Below are positions 1-7,817 of a stretch of DNA of 64,000 nt, in pieces. Each line of letters opens with the position of its first letter. Positions within the stretch are counted from its first letter, which is position 1. Position numbers and translations under genes: made by a program. The notes under the pieces are model-generated. The model made no database searches and had not been told where the DNA came from. It was given only the letters and a program-made list of their open reading frames with translations. Where the stretch lies: the NCBI GenBank assembly GCA_035631035.1, contig DASQJL010000062.1:103065-167064 (forward strand), given 5' to 3'. Source of the DNA: Candidatus Binatia bacterium (GTDB lineage Bacteria; Eisenbacteria; RBG-16-71-46; SZUA-252).

Positions 1-855
1 CGGCACCTGCCCCGTCTTCCGCACTTCGACCCGCCGCTCGCCGAGCTGCACCGGCTCGGCCGGCCCCACGCGCGCGGGCTGCGGCTGCGGGGGGATCGGT
101 CCCAGGTAGCGCTCGGCCAGAGCGAACACCTCGGCGGGGGTGACGTCCCCCGCGATCACCATTGTCTCGTTGTTGGGAGCGTAGTAGGTGCGGAAGTAGG
201 TCTTGAGGTCGTTCAGGGTCCAGTGCTCGATGTCGCTGGGCCATCCGATGACGGGGATCTGATAGGGATGGGCGACGAACGCCGTCGCCATCACCTGCTC
301 GTCGAGGAGGGAGGCGTTGTCGTCCTCCACCGACGTGCGCCGCTCGGAATAGACCACCTGGCGCTCGCTCTCCACCGCGGTCGAGTCGAACGAGAGGCAG
401 CAGATCCGGTCCGCCTCGAGCTGGAAGATCAGCTCCAGCGCCGAGTGCGGGAACCAGTCCTGGTAGACCGTCGCGTCGTTTGTGGTGTAGGCGTTGTTCG
501 ATCCGCCGTTCTCCTCCATGACCCGGTCGAAGTCGCCGGGAGGATGGTGCGCGGAGCCGTTGAACATCATGTGCTCGAAGAAGTGGGAGAGGCCGGTGAT
601 CCCGGGGCGCTCGTTCCGGCTCCCGACGTGGACGAAGTTGTAGAGCGCCACGTTCGAGATGTCGTGGTCGGGCCAGACGATGATCTGGAGGCCGTTGGCG
701 AGCACCTTGGTCGCGATCTCGGGAGGCACGCCATGGGGCGCCGAGCCCGACCGGGCCGGCTCGCGGTCGCGCGGCTGAGCGAATGCGGGCGCCGCGGCGA
801 GGAGAAGCGTCAGGCCCAGCGCTGCCGCGAGGCGGGTGCTGCAACTGGCTCTCAT
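1..855 (-). CDS. M16 family zinc peptidase, exported, 3' end outside the window
   Basis: Reading from the ATG at 855, the first 285 residues of an insulinase-type (M16) metallopeptidase are present. The frame runs off the left edge, so the C-terminal part is missing. A signal peptide is clear (residues 1-26, ending AAAPAFA). The inverted zinc motif HFFEH is at residues 91-95, and the acidic stretch expected about 75 residues later is present (ESERQ). The start is supported by GGAGGTGA just upstream. M16 enzymes degrade peptides or process precursors; with this signal peptide it should act in the periplasm or at the surface. Family assignment is secure; the substrate is unknown. Confidence 0.9.
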   Translation of the reverse strand, partial: MRASCSTRLAAALGLTLLLAAAPAFAQPRDREPARSGSAPHGVPPEIATKVLANGLQIIVWPDHDISNVALYNFVHVGSRNERPGITGLSHFFEHMMFNGSAHHPPGDFDRVMEENGGSNNAYTTNDATVYQDWFPHSALELIFQLEADRICCLSFDSTAVESERQVVYSERRTSVEDDNASLLDEQVMATAFVAHPYQIPVIGWPSDIEHWTLNDLKTYFRTYYAPNNETMVIAGDVTPAEVFALAERYLGPIPPQPQPARVGPAEPVQLGERRVEVRKTGQVP

Positions 856-985
856 CACGTCACCTCCCGAGTCCTCGAAACCCCGCCCGCGCGCCGGACG
901 TACCGTTTCCGAGTCTAGCAACCTGGCGTATCCTTGTGAGGCGGATTCGCCAGAGAGGGTTTCCATCGTTCCGGGGGGCGCGCCG

Positions 986-1786
986 ATGCCGACCATGCAC
1001 GAAGTGGATTACGAGATCAAAGGCGACGACATGCAGTTCGTCCGCATCCAGCTCGATCCCGGCGAAGCCGTCGTCGCCGAGGCGGGCGCCATGATGTACC
1101 TGGAAGACGGAATCCAGATGGACACCGTCTTCGGGGACGGCTCGCAGCAGAACCAGGGATTCATGGGCGCCTTGATGGGCGCCGGCAAGCGGCTCCTCAC
1201 CGGCGAGTCGCTCTTCATGACGGTCTTCCACAACGAGTCGCGCGAGAAGCGCTGGTGCGCGTTCGCCGCGCCCTATCCCGGGAAGATCCAGGCCATGAAC
1301 CTGGCCCAGCTCGGCGGCGAGATCATCGCCCAGAAGGACTCCTTCCTCGCGGCCGCGAAGGGCGTGAGTATCGGCATCGCGTTCCAGCGCCGCTTCGGCG
1401 TCGGCCTCTTCGGCGGCGAGGGCTTCATCATGGAGCGGCTACAGGGCGACGGCTGGGTGTTCATCAATGCGGGTGGGACGATGGAAGAGCACGACCTGGC
1501 GGCCGGCCAGACGCTGCGGGTGGACACCGGCTGCCTCGTCGCCGTCCAGCCCACCGTGCAATACGACATCCAGTTCGTGGGCAAGCTGAAGAGCGCGCTC
1601 TTCGGCGGCGAGGGGCTCTTCTTCGCCACGCTGACCGGCCCGGGGCGTGTCTGGCTCCAGTCGCTCCCGTTCAGCCGGCTGGCCAGCCGGATCTACGCGG
1701 CCGCGCCGCAGACGGGCGGCCGGAGAAAGGAAGAGGGCTCGATCCTGGGCGGTCTGGGGAACCTGCTGGACGGGGACGGGCGGTAA
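986..1786 (+). CDS. AIM24 / TIGR00266 family protein
   Basis: A 266-residue protein of the AIM24 (TIGR00266) family: a glycine-rich beta fold with repeated [16 protein letters not shown] segments. The segment [20 protein letters not shown] near the C-terminus is typical. No signal peptide or membrane segment is seen, so it is cytoplasmic. The biochemical role of the family is not established. The open frame extends upstream to 836, but ATG 986, preceded by a GGGGGG tract, begins exactly where the conserved region starts; ATG 995 is an alternative. It ends 16 bp before a strong terminator and looks monocistronic. Confidence 0.88.
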   Translation: MPTMHEVDYEIKGDDMQFVRIQLDPGEAVVAEAGAMMYLEDGIQMDTVFGDGSQQNQGFMGALMGAGKRLLTGESLFMTVFHNESREKRWCAFAAPYPGKIQAMNLAQLGGEIIAQKDSFLAAAKGVSIGIAFQRRFGVGLFGGEGFIMERLQGDGWVFINAGGTMEEHDLAAGQTLRVDTGCLVAVQPTVQYDIQFVGKLKSALFGGEGLFFATLTGPGRVWLQSLPFSRLASRIYAAAPQTGGRRKEEGSILGGLGNLLDGDGR

Positions 1787-1801
1787 CGGTTTCGGCGTTC
1801 G

Positions 1802-1831
1802 AGCCCCGGGGCGTTGCGCCCCGGGGCTTTT
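1802..1831 (+). terminator. Rho-independent terminator after the AIM24-like gene
   Basis: A perfect 12-bp stem (AGCCCCGGGGCG / CGCCCCGGGGCT, 1802-1813 and 1817-1828) with a TTG loop is followed by TTTT. It lies 16 bp after the stop codon at 1786. Confidence 0.85.
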
Positions 1832-1858
1832 CCTTTCGGGTACCTGTGCTCCGGCCGG

Positions 1859-2083
1859 TCATTTCCTGCCGATGAGCCACAGGACCAGGGTGAGCAGAAC
1901 GCTGATCAAGATGGACGTGCCCAGAGGGACGTAGACCCTCCAGTTCGCCCCCCCGAACGAGAAATCCCCGGGCAGGCGGCCCAGCCAGGGGATCCTGGGC
2001 CCCAGCGAAAGCCCCAAGCCCACCAGCACCAGCACCACTCCGAGAACGATGAGGACGCGGCCCATCCCGCCCAAGTCGGCCAT
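1859..2083 (-). CDS. DUF2905 small inner-membrane protein
   Basis: A 74-residue protein with two hydrophobic segments (about residues 8-29 and 49-70) separated by the loop PWLGRLPGDF. That loop is the hallmark of the DUF2905 family of small bacterial membrane proteins. Function is unknown. It is convergent with the AIM24 gene and divergent from the sigma-factor gene. It has no Shine-Dalgarno sequence; a TACCCT hexamer ends 6 nt before the ATG, suggesting a leaderless mRNA. Confidence 0.85.
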   Translation of the reverse strand: MADLGGMGRVLIVLGVVLVLVGLGLSLGPRIPWLGRLPGDFSFGGANWRVYVPLGTSILISVLLTLVLWLIGRK

Positions 2084-2089
2084 GCACAG

Positions 2090-2095
2090 AGGGTA
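2090..2095 (-). promoter_or_regulatory. TACCCT -10 box, leaderless start of DUF2905 gene
   Basis: TACCCT on the minus strand is followed by exactly 6 nt (CTGTGC) and then ATG at 2083. There is no purine-rich ribosome site. It fits the TANNNT-N6 pattern seen at several other starts in this window. Confidence 0.5.
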
Positions 2096-2146
2096 ACAGG
2101 AGCGGGTCGGAACCGGTGGCCGTCCGGGCTCCGCTTGCCCCGGCGC

Positions 2147-2168
2147 GAATTAACTTTAATGTTAATTC
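2147..2168. promoter_or_regulatory. AT-rich perfect inverted repeat between divergent genes
   Basis: GAATTAAC (2147-2154) and GTTAATTC (2161-2168) are perfect reverse complements separated by 6 bp (TTTAAT). Such an AT-rich palindrome is striking in this GC-rich DNA. It lies between the divergent DUF2905 gene and the sigma-factor gene, about 80 bp upstream of the latter, so it is a good candidate operator. The binding protein is unknown. Confidence 0.5.
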
Positions 2169-2235
2169 CCATCGCTCCACTGCCAAAACGGCAGGCGGAC
2201 GGTGATTCCGCTAGGGCCCCCAGGAAGGGCCCCTC

Positions 2236-2241
2236 TACACT
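2236..2241 (+). promoter_or_regulatory. TACACT -10 box, leaderless start of the sigma-factor gene
   Basis: TACACT is followed by 7 nt (TTCCCCA) and ATG 2249. No Shine-Dalgarno sequence is present in this stretch. Confidence 0.5.
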
Positions 2242-2248
2242 TTCCCCA

Positions 2249-2878
2249 ATGCCTCCCGACATTCCAACCAATGCCCCCCCGTTCCCGTCCAAGTCATTGC
2301 ACGAAGCGCTTGTGGAGACCGGGGTGACGGCGCCGACAACGTTGTTCCAGACATTGCCGACGGCAGGCGAGGGGGTCGATGTCGCTCGAGCACAGAGCGG
2401 GGACACCCGCGCGTTCGAGCGGCTCTATCGTACGCACGTCTCGCGCATCCTGGGTCTGGTGCGGCGCATGATGGGCGGCGAGCACGCCCACGAGGTGACG
2501 CAGGACGTCTTCGTGCGGGCGTGGGAGAAGATCGGCACCTTCCGCGGCGAGGCGCAGTTCGGGACCTGGCTCCATCGCGTGGCGGTGAGCGTGATCCTGC
2601 ACCGCCGGAACGCGCTCCGCATCGAGCGCGGCCGCATCAAGGATGACGAGGACGCGATCGAGGCCGCCCCGGCGCGCCCGCACACCGCGGACCTCGGGAT
2701 GGATTTCGAGCGCGCCGTGGAGAAGCTTCCCGCGGGAGCGCGGATGGTCTTCGTCCTGCACGACGTCGAAGGATTCAAGCACGAGGAGATCGCTGAGCTG
2801 ATGGGCGTGACCTCGGGAACCACCAAGGCGCAGCTTCACCGCGCCCGGATGATCTTGCGGCAATATCTGGACCGCTGA
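2249..2878 (+). CDS. ECF-type RNA polymerase sigma factor
   Basis: A 209-residue sigma-70 family ECF factor. Region 2 spans about residues 50-115 (AFERLYRTHVSRILG, VTQDVFVRAWEKIGTFRG). Region 4 is a helix-turn-helix at about 150-205 (HEEIAELMGVTSGTTKAQLH). It directs RNA polymerase to an alternative promoter set. It heads a three-gene operon with the anti-sigma factor (27-bp gap) and a DUF4097 protein, so it is probably held inactive by the downstream membrane protein. The ATG at 2249 is chosen because TACACT sits 7 nt upstream. The roughly 40 residues before region 2 are not conserved-looking, so a later start such as the GTG near 2311 is possible. Confidence 0.88.
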   Translation: MPPDIPTNAPPFPSKSLHEALVETGVTAPTTLFQTLPTAGEGVDVARAQSGDTRAFERLYRTHVSRILGLVRRMMGGEHAHEVTQDVFVRAWEKIGTFRGEAQFGTWLHRVAVSVILHRRNALRIERGRIKDDEDAIEAAPARPHTADLGMDFERAVEKLPAGARMVFVLHDVEGFKHEEIAELMGVTSGTTKAQLHRARMILRQYLDR

Positions 2879-2905
2879 GCCTACGGAGAGGAACGGAGCA
2901 CCACG

Positions 2906-3592
2906 ATGAGCGATCGCTACACCGACCGGCTTTCCGACTACGTCGACCAGGACCTCGAGGGAGCCGAGCGCGCCGAGCTGGAACGGCACCTTCGGGAGTG
3001 CGAGGAGTGCGCCTCCACACTCTCGGATCTGAAACGGGTCGTCGCCCGGGCGGGCGCCCTCGCCGACGAGGCCACAGCACCGGCGCCCGATCTGTGGCCC
3101 GGGATCGTTGCGCGGATCCGCGAGCCGCGACCCCGCGCCGTCCCGATCGGCGGCGGCGGCGCTGCCTCCGATCACCGCCGCTTCTTCTCCGTGCCGCAGC
3201 TCTTGGCCGCGTGCCTCGTCGCCGCCGTGCTCTCGGGAACCGCCGTATGGTTCTCCCAGCGAAGCGCCCCGCATGAGACGGGCGAGCTGATTCCGGGCTC
3301 GGCCTCGCGGAACGCCGCCGCCGAGCCGGCTTCCAGCCATCCCGGCGCGAGCGCGACCGCGGTCGAGGAGCTGCGCGCGGCGCTCGCGAGCGGGCGGGAC
3401 GATCTCGATCCCGCCACCGTGCGCACCATGGAAGAGAGTCTGATGGTCATCGAGATCGCGATCCGCGAGGCGCGACGCGCCCTGGATGCCGATCCGCATA
3501 ACACCTACGTCCGCGCGCACCTGGACGAGACGATGCGCCGCAAGGTGGAGCTGCTCCACCGCGCGACCATGCTCGCCAGCGCGACACGCTGA
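2906..3592 (+). CDS. Membrane-anchored zinc-finger anti-sigma factor
   Basis: A 228-residue protein with an N-terminal anti-sigma zinc-finger domain carrying the HX3CX2C signature (H28, C32, C35 in HLRECEEC). One membrane helix follows at about residues 97-116. The C-terminal region, which would be periplasmic, is Ala/Glu-rich and helical. ZAS-type anti-sigma factors bind the cognate ECF factor in the cytoplasm and release it when the outer domain senses stress. A GGAGAGGA ribosome site precedes the ATG. The position right behind the sigma-factor gene supports the pairing. The inducing signal is not visible from sequence. Confidence 0.85.
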   Translation: MSDRYTDRLSDYVDQDLEGAERAELERHLRECEECASTLSDLKRVVARAGALADEATAPAPDLWPGIVARIREPRPRAVPIGGGGAASDHRRFFSVPQLLAACLVAAVLSGTAVWFSQRSAPHETGELIPGSASRNAAAEPASSHPGASATAVEELRAALASGRDDLDPATVRTMEESLMVIEIAIREARRALDADPHNTYVRAHLDETMRRKVELLHRATMLASATR

Positions 3593-3603
3593 AGGAACCC
3601 CCC

Positions 3604-4596
3604 ATGCTCCCTGCGCTCGCCGTCGCCGCCGGTCTCGCCTCCTTCTCGCTCGCTCCGGGCGCGGACACCGTGCTCGCCGTGCCGCCCGGCTTCTCGCTGA
3701 ACGTGGCCAACTACGCGGGCGAGGTCTTCGTCGAGGGGTGGGATCGGAACGCCGTCCGGATCCGCTCCGAGCACTCGGACGAGGACCGCGTGACGGTCCT
3801 CTCCGGCCGAGGGGTCATGATGGTGAAGGCCGCCTCCAAGCACGAGGAGGATCGCGAGGCCAACCTCCGGCTCCAGGTCCCGCTCTGGATGAACGTGTCG
3901 ATCTCCGGCATCCACACCGACGTGATCGTGAACGGCACGCGGGGGCAGGTGAAGGTCGAGACGGTGCACGGGGACGTCATCGTGCGTGGCGGCCGGCGCC
4001 GCATCGACCTGAACACGGTGAACGACGACATCTGCGTCAGCGATGCGGCCGGCACGATCCGGGCCGAGACGGTGAACGGCGACGCCTACGTCTGGCGCGC
4101 GCAGTCGGACAGCGTGGACGTCTCCACCGTGAACGGCGACGTCGTCTACGAGGGCTCGATGGGCGACGCCGGCGTCTACCGGTTCGCCAGTCACAACGGC
4201 GACGTCGCGGTCACGGTGCCGCGCGCGGCCAACGCCGCCATCGCGGTCTCCACGTTCGCCGGCGACTTCGAGTCGAACTTCCCGGTCACCCTGAGCGGCA
4301 CCCACAACCCGAAACGGTTCCAGTTCTGCGTGGGCAACTGCTCCGCGCGCGTGGATCTCGAATCCTTCCAGGGAACGATCCAGCTCTACCGCGCCGCCGA
4401 GGCGGCTTCGGCGCGGGTGCAGCGGATGGATGCGATCGTGGGGCGCATCGTCGAGCAGCGGGAGCGGACCGAGGATCTCCAGTCCAGGATCGAGCAGGCG
4501 CGGCGCGGGGTGAAGAAGGTGTTCGAGCGCTCGAAGAAGCGGCACGAGATCCACGAAACGCGCGAGGAAGAGCTGGGCGGCGGGGACGGCGAATAG
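3604..4596 (+). CDS. DUF4097 beta-repeat envelope protein
   Basis: A 330-residue protein of the DUF4097 (adhesin-like) family. A short hydrophobic N-terminus resembles a signal peptide. The middle (about residues 115-215) consists of repeated short beta units built on TVNGD/TVHGD motifs. A charged helical, probably coiled-coil segment follows at about 275-325 (MDAIVGRIVEQRERTEDL). The family often sits with ECF sigma/anti-sigma pairs, as here, 11 bp after the anti-sigma gene. It may be the envelope element whose state controls the anti-sigma factor, but that is inference. It converges on the SDR gene, leaving 1 bp between the stop codons. Confidence 0.8.
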   Translation: MLPALAVAAGLASFSLAPGADTVLAVPPGFSLNVANYAGEVFVEGWDRNAVRIRSEHSDEDRVTVLSGRGVMMVKAASKHEEDREANLRLQVPLWMNVSISGIHTDVIVNGTRGQVKVETVHGDVIVRGGRRRIDLNTVNDDICVSDAAGTIRAETVNGDAYVWRAQSDSVDVSTVNGDVVYEGSMGDAGVYRFASHNGDVAVTVPRAANAAIAVSTFAGDFESNFPVTLSGTHNPKRFQFCVGNCSARVDLESFQGTIQLYRAAEAASARVQRMDAIVGRIVEQRERTEDLQSRIEQARRGVKKVFERSKKRHEIHETREEELGGGDGE

Positions 4597-4597
4597 A

Positions 4598-5371
4598 TCA
4601 GGCGGCGGTCCAGCCCCCGTCCACGTAGACTTCCGAGCCCGTCATGTAGGACGCCGCCGGGCTCGCGAGAAAGACGATCACCTCGGCCACCTCCTCCGGG
4701 GTTCCCACCCTCCCCATCGGCGTCATCGTCTCGATCCACTGCGCCATGCCGCTCTTCTGCCCGGCCGCGTCCTTCATGAAGGGCGCGATCATCGGCGTGT
4801 CGATGAACCCGGGGTGGAGCGAGTTCACGCGGATCCCCTCCCTGGCATAGCGGATCGCCGCGTTCTTGGTCATGATGCGGAGCGCGCCCTTGGTGGCGTG
4901 ATAGGCGGCCGCGGCGCCGTTGCCGCCGATCGCCCCATAGATCGAGGAGACGTTGACGATCGCGCCGCCGCCGGCCCGGCGGAGGAGCGGAATCGCCGCC
5001 TTCATTCCGAGCCAGGATCCGGTGAGGTTCACGGCCAGCACCCGGTTCCATCCCTCGAGCGTCTCCTGCTCCAGGTCCCCATCCCGCGCGATCGCCGCAT
5101 TGTTCACCAGGGCGTGCAGGCCGCCCAGCTCGCGCGCGGCGCGCTCCATCGCCTCGACCCAGGCCTCCTCGCGCGAGACGTCGAGCCGCGCGTAGAGCGC
5201 GCGGCCTCCCCGCGAGCGGATTCCGGCCGCGAGGGCCTCCCCTTCGGCGTCCAGGATATCGGCGACCACCACGGCCGCCCCCTCGCGCGCCGCGAGCGTG
5301 CAGGCGGCGCCGCCGATGCCGCGCGCGCCGCCCGTGACCAGGATGACGCGCCCCTCCAGCCTACCGCTCAC
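4598..5371 (-). CDS. Short-chain dehydrogenase/reductase (SDR)
   Basis: A 257-residue classical SDR. The cofactor motif TGGARGIG is at residues 13-20, NNAA follows near 91, and the catalytic Ser and YHATK (Tyr/Lys) are around 140-160. The C-terminus DGGWTAA is typical. It should oxidise or reduce an alcohol/carbonyl with NAD(P); the substrate cannot be told. The start is a GTG (5371-5369) overlapping the TGA of cydB by 4 nt, so it is translationally coupled as the third gene of a cydA-cydB-SDR operon. An SDR in a cyd operon is unusual. Confidence 0.87.
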   Translation of the reverse strand: MSGRLEGRVILVTGGARGIGGAACTLAAREGAAVVVADILDAEGEALAAGIRSRGGRALYARLDVSREEAWVEAMERAARELGGLHALVNNAAIARDGDLEQETLEGWNRVLAVNLTGSWLGMKAAIPLLRRAGGGAIVNVSSIYGAIGGNGAAAAYHATKGALRIMTKNAAIRYAREGIRVNSLHPGFIDTPMIAPFMKDAAGQKSGMAQWIETMTPMGRVGTPEEVAEVIVFLASPAASYMTGSEVYVDGGWTAA

Positions 5372-6444
5372 GGGGTCTCTCCCCCGGCGGATCCGTAGTC
5401 GCCGTGACCGTCGGGCGCACCGACCGCGACCCGCCCGGCGAAATGGCGGTAGATGAAGACATGGTAGACGAGGGCCAGGATCATGCCGATCGTCCACCAG
5501 ACGACCCCGATGCGAAGGCCGGTCTCGCCCGCCGAAGCATTGTGGATCGTGAGCGCCCGCTCCATCCCGGTGCTCGCGGGGAGGACGTAGGGGTAGAGCC
5601 CGAAGACCACGCTCGTGAGCATGCCGGCGAGATAGGCGACCGAGGCCAGGAACGCGCCGCCGTCGCTCCGGCGCGCCAGGAACCAGGGCACGCCGATCAA
5701 TCCGAACAGCGCGAGCAGCGGGAAGAGCATCCCGGCCGGCCATCGCGCGAGATTCCCGGGCACCTGGGGCTGGAGGCGCATGGTGAACAGGGTGATCAGC
5801 CCGGTCAGGAGCAGCACGCCCCACCAGACGCGCGACGCGACGCGGCGCGCCCGCGCGGCGATCGGGTCGTGGGTCTTGAGCGCGACCCACAGGGCGCCGT
5901 GCATCGTGAGCGCCGCGAGGGAGGCGACTCCGACCGCCACCGTGTACCAGTCCAGGATGCCCGCGACCGGCCCGGGGCGGAAATCGGTCCAGAGCGGCTC
6001 GAAGAACCGGCCGGAACCGTCGATCGGCACCCCGCGGACGACGTTCCCGAGCGCGGCGCCGAAGACCACCGCGAGGAGGATGCTCGACAAGGCGAACAGC
6101 GCGTCCCAGAGCGGCGTCCAGGCCGGGCTCTCGATGTGGTTTCGGAACTCGATCGACAGGCCGCGCAGGATCAGCAGCCAGAGGACGATCATGAGCGGCA
6201 GGTAGAAGCCGGAGAATGCCGTGGCGTAGAGCAGCGGGAAGGCGAAGTAGAGGGTTCCCCCGGCGGCCAGGAGCCAGACCTCGTTCCCGTCCCAGACCGG
6301 CCCGATCGTGCTCAGCACGGCGCGGCGCTCGGCCGGCGTCTTCGCCACCAGGAAGTGGACCGCGCCGGCGCCCAGATCGAATCCGTCCAGGACCACGTAG
6401 CCCACGATCATCGCCGCCACGAGCCAGAACCAGAAGGTCGTCAT
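5368..6444 (-). CDS. cydB: Cytochrome bd ubiquinol oxidase subunit II
   Basis: A 358-residue integral membrane protein starting MTTFWFWLVAAMIVGYVVLD, with the GFDLGAG motif near residue 21 and WDGNEVWLL near 50. Both are conserved in CydB. It partners CydA in the inner membrane and supports quinol oxidation by oxygen at low oxygen tension. The length suits the family. Its ATG follows the cydA stop after a single base (TGA-C-ATG), so the two are tightly coupled. The SDR gene overlaps its 3' end. Confidence 0.95.
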   Translation of the reverse strand: MTTFWFWLVAAMIVGYVVLDGFDLGAGAVHFLVAKTPAERRAVLSTIGPVWDGNEVWLLAAGGTLYFAFPLLYATAFSGFYLPLMIVLWLLILRGLSIEFRNHIESPAWTPLWDALFALSSILLAVVFGAALGNVVRGVPIDGSGRFFEPLWTDFRPGPVAGILDWYTVAVGVASLAALTMHGALWVALKTHDPIAARARRVASRVWWGVLLLTGLITLFTMRLQPQVPGNLARWPAGMLFPLLALFGLIGVPWFLARRSDGGAFLASVAYLAGMLTSVVFGLYPYVLPASTGMERALTIHNASAGETGLRIGVVWWTIGMILALVYHVFIYRHFAGRVAVGAPDGHGDYGSAGGETP

Positions 6445-6445
6445 G

Positions 6446-7807
6446 TCAGGCGATCCGGGGCGCCGGCGGCACCTGGGTCCGCAGGGGCCCCGCCGAAGGG
6501 CCGTGATCGACCTCCCGGCGCACGAGGAAGAGGAAGAGGATGGCGAGCACCGTGTACATCCCCATGAATCCGATCAGCGTGAAGAGGCCGTTCCCCGACG
6601 AGACGTTCCGCGAGTAGCCCTCGGCGGTGCGGTAGAGGCCGTAGGCCAGCCAGGGCTGGCGCCCCACCTCGGCGGTGATCCAGCCGGCGGTGTTCGCGAT
6701 GTACGGGAACGGGACCGCGAGCATGAGGATCCAGAGCATCCAGCGGCTCCGGTAGAGCGCGCCGCGCGCCCAGAGGAACGCGGCTCCGCAGAAGATGGCG
6801 ATGAAGAAGGTGCCGAGCCCGACCATGATCCGGTACGAGAAGTAGAGGAGCGGGATGTTGTCGGGCCAGTCCTCGCGCGGGAAGTCGTTCAGTCCGCGGA
6901 TCTCGTGCATCCAGCGCTTGTAGGTGAGGAAGCTCAGAAGGCGCGGGATGAGGATCGGATTGTCCAGCGTCTGCCGCTCCAGGTCGGGCTGGCCGATGAT
7001 GGCGAGCGGCGCCCCCTTCTCGGTGTTGAAGAGCCCTTCCATGGCCGCGAGGGTCACCGGCTGGTGCCGCGCGACCATCTGACCCTGCATGTCCCCCGTC
7101 GGGAAGAGCTGGATGATCGAGGCGATCGCGCCGACCAGCACCGCCACGCGGAGGAAGAGCCGCCCCTGCTCCTCGTGGCGGCTCGTCAGCACGTAGTAGG
7201 CGCCCACCCCCGCCATGACGAAGCAAGCCGTCAGCACCGCCCCGTTCATGTTGTGCCAGTACTGCCAGAGTCCCCAGGGATTGAGCAGGAAGGCCCAGAA
7301 GCTCTTCAGGGCCACCGCGCCGCCGGGGAGCACCTCGTGCCCGACCGGGTGCTGCATCCAGGCGTCGGTCGCGATGATGAAGAAGCCGGAGAGCCAGGAG
7401 CCGAGGAAGACGAGGAACGCCGCGAGCCAGTGACCCATCCGCCCCAGGCGCTTTTCGCCGAACAGGAAGAGGCCGAGGAACGAGGACTCGAGGAAGAAGG
7501 AGAACACCCCTTCCATCGCGAGCGACTGGCCGATGACGCCGCCGGCGTTCTTCGAGAACTCCGCCCAGTTCGTGCCGAACTGGAATTCCATCGGGATTCC
7601 CGTCACGACGCCGACGGCGAAGTTGATGGCGAAGATGCGGGCCCAGAACCGCGCGGCGTCGTTGTAGCGGGCGTCGCCGCCGCGGACGTACAGCGTCTTC
7701 AGGATCACGATGAGAAGGGCCAGGCCCATCGTGAGCTGCGGGAACAGGTAGTGGAACGTGATCGTGAAGGCGAAGTGGAGCCGGTGGACGGCGAGCGCTT
7801 CGTCCAT
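6446..7807 (-). CDS. cydA: Cytochrome bd ubiquinol oxidase subunit I
   Basis: A 453-residue heme subunit of the bd-type quinol oxidase. H19 in ITFHYLFPQ aligns with the heme b595 ligand His19 of E. coli. QFGTNWAEFSKNAGGVIG and GWITAEVGRQPW are diagnostic. The protein is clearly shorter than the 522-residue E. coli subunit, which suggests the short-Q-loop type known from Geobacillus. The start ATG 7807 is preceded by GAGGAAAGG; the open frame extending to 8455 is a shadow of the malic enzyme. It heads the cydAB-SDR operon, 10 bp after the malic enzyme stop. Confidence 0.95.
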   Translation of the reverse strand: MDEALAVHRLHFAFTITFHYLFPQLTMGLALLIVILKTLYVRGGDARYNDAARFWARIFAINFAVGVVTGIPMEFQFGTNWAEFSKNAGGVIGQSLAMEGVFSFFLESSFLGLFLFGEKRLGRMGHWLAAFLVFLGSWLSGFFIIATDAWMQHPVGHEVLPGGAVALKSFWAFLLNPWGLWQYWHNMNGAVLTACFVMAGVGAYYVLTSRHEEQGRLFLRVAVLVGAIASIIQLFPTGDMQGQMVARHQPVTLAAMEGLFNTEKGAPLAIIGQPDLERQTLDNPILIPRLLSFLTYKRWMHEIRGLNDFPREDWPDNIPLLYFSYRIMVGLGTFFIAIFCGAAFLWARGALYRSRWMLWILMLAVPFPYIANTAGWITAEVGRQPWLAYGLYRTAEGYSRNVSSGNGLFTLIGFMGMYTVLAILFLFLVRREVDHGPSAGPLRTQVPPAPRIA

Positions 7808-7817
7808 CAGCCTTTCC

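Noticed and set aside
3486..4628. A 380-codon frame overlapping the DUF4097 gene in another register
   Set aside because: It is an Arg-rich shadow. The DUF4097 frame has the family repeats and normal codon use.
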